From positions 40,293,340 through 40,357,339 of the forward strand of contig OY997642.1 of assembly GCA_963921795.1 (NCBI GenBank): 64,000 nt of DNA. Direction: 5' to 3'. Of the stretch, positions 63,707 to 64,000 are shown piece by piece. Numbering within the stretch: the stretch's first letter is position 1; every line of letters begins with the position of its first letter. The position numbers and the translations under genes are program-made. The notes under the pieces were generated by a model. That model ran no database searches. It was given only the letters and a program-made list of their open reading frames with translations, and was not told where the DNA came from. This DNA comes from Nannobrachium achirus (taxonomy: Eukaryota; Chordata; Actinopteri; Myctophiformes; Myctophidae).

Positions 63707-63813
63707 TGTTATCCAGCTGGTCCCAGGGACGAGTCAGCCTTTTCTGTGGTCTGATTGTGAGGGAGGGGGTTCCTGATCCTCTGATGTCAGGAGTGACAGG
63801 TGGTGAGATTAAC
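63189..63813 (-). CDS. Unidentified gene, last three coding exons (partial)
   Basis: Complement of 63705-63813, 63391-63542 and 63189-63255 (stop 63189-63191). The junctions are GT-AG and keep one frame (phase 1 entry, then 0 and 2), giving 109 residues: ISPPVTPDIRGSGTPSL, TIRPQKRLTRPWDQLDNK, then QSPEFPIKAPESVPVQNV, KGFDFFSNSG, and a short acidic-hydrophobic end EEEAFLGIFDGIF. The sequence is Ser/Thr/Pro-rich and looks unstructured; I do not recognise the family. In human the neighbours of CDC7 are HFM1 and TGFBR3; HFM1 is possible but unsupported, and its human orientation relative to CDC7 differs. The first donor shown opens directly into a (TG)n tract. Confidence 0.6.
63646..63704. repeat. 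(CA)n microsatellite starting at a splice donor
   Basis: Read on the minus strand it is (GT)n; its first GT is the 5' splice site of the exon ending at 63705. Confidence 0.96.
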
Positions 63814-64000
63814 CTAAAACAATTATAAATGTCATGACATCAAACCTCTGTTAAAACTTTTGGGAAATCCCTTTTACTTTGACCTGCTTGTAGGGTCTAA
63901 GGTGGTTTTTACACGAGGACGAATTCCCTTGTGACCGATTTTTACTTTTACAGTTTTTACTAGTGATTCGGCCATTTTTACACACAGAGACGCGTTTTCA

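Overview
The window is vertebrate nuclear DNA, almost certainly from a ray-finned (teleost) fish. Genes have many GT-AG introns. Long (CA/TG)n, (AG)n, (GATA)n and (CTGT)n microsatellites, tRNA-derived SINEs and hAT-type and other inverted-repeat elements fill the introns and gaps. The many 'aggcctatagg'-type strings would fit a clupeiform such as a herring relative, but that is only an impression.

Seven genes were recognised by reading the exons, checking splice phases and comparing with remembered human proteins. In order: dipk1a (+, first exon outside the window, coding exons 1824-6177); rpl5 (-, 8438-12069, with two SNORD21-like snoRNA copies in neighbouring introns); gfi1 (+, 21861-24811); rpap2 (-, 26672-37178); glmn (+, 37944-44225); an intronless SEC31B-type retrogene (+, 46101-49679); and cdc7 (-, 51333-61471). 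The 3' end of an eighth, unidentified gene lies at 63189-63813 (-). The order DIPK1A-RPL5-GFI1-RPAP2-GLMN and all relative orientations match human chromosome 1p22, but EVI5, which separates RPL5 and GFI1 in human, is not visible in the 9.8 kb gap. RPAP2 and GLMN are head to head over a short shared promoter. DIPK1A/RPL5, GFI1/RPAP2 and SEC31B/CDC7 are tail to tail.

The genes do not form one pathway. They cover ribosome assembly (RPL5), a luminal kinase-like protein (DIPK1A), a SNAG/zinc-finger repressor (GFI1), a Pol II CTD phosphatase (RPAP2), a cullin-RING ligase inhibitor (GLMN), a COPII coat subunit (SEC31B) and the origin-firing kinase CDC7.

The most unusual items are: the intact SEC31B retrogene, with a duplicated and DFG-less piece of CDC7 exon 6 just upstream; a 3.5 kb fold-back element in the last CDC7 intron; hAT elements with exact 8-bp target duplications (1202-1654, 38035-38456, 44565-45037); a short palindromic core (consensus close to AAAATAGCNGATCTACAAGC) recurring about nine times, including in elements with different ends; a 109-bp CpG-rich hairpin in the last GFI1 intron; and two SNORD21 copies in adjacent RPL5 introns. 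Exon boundaries were assigned by hand from splice motifs and reading-frame continuity, without alignment software.
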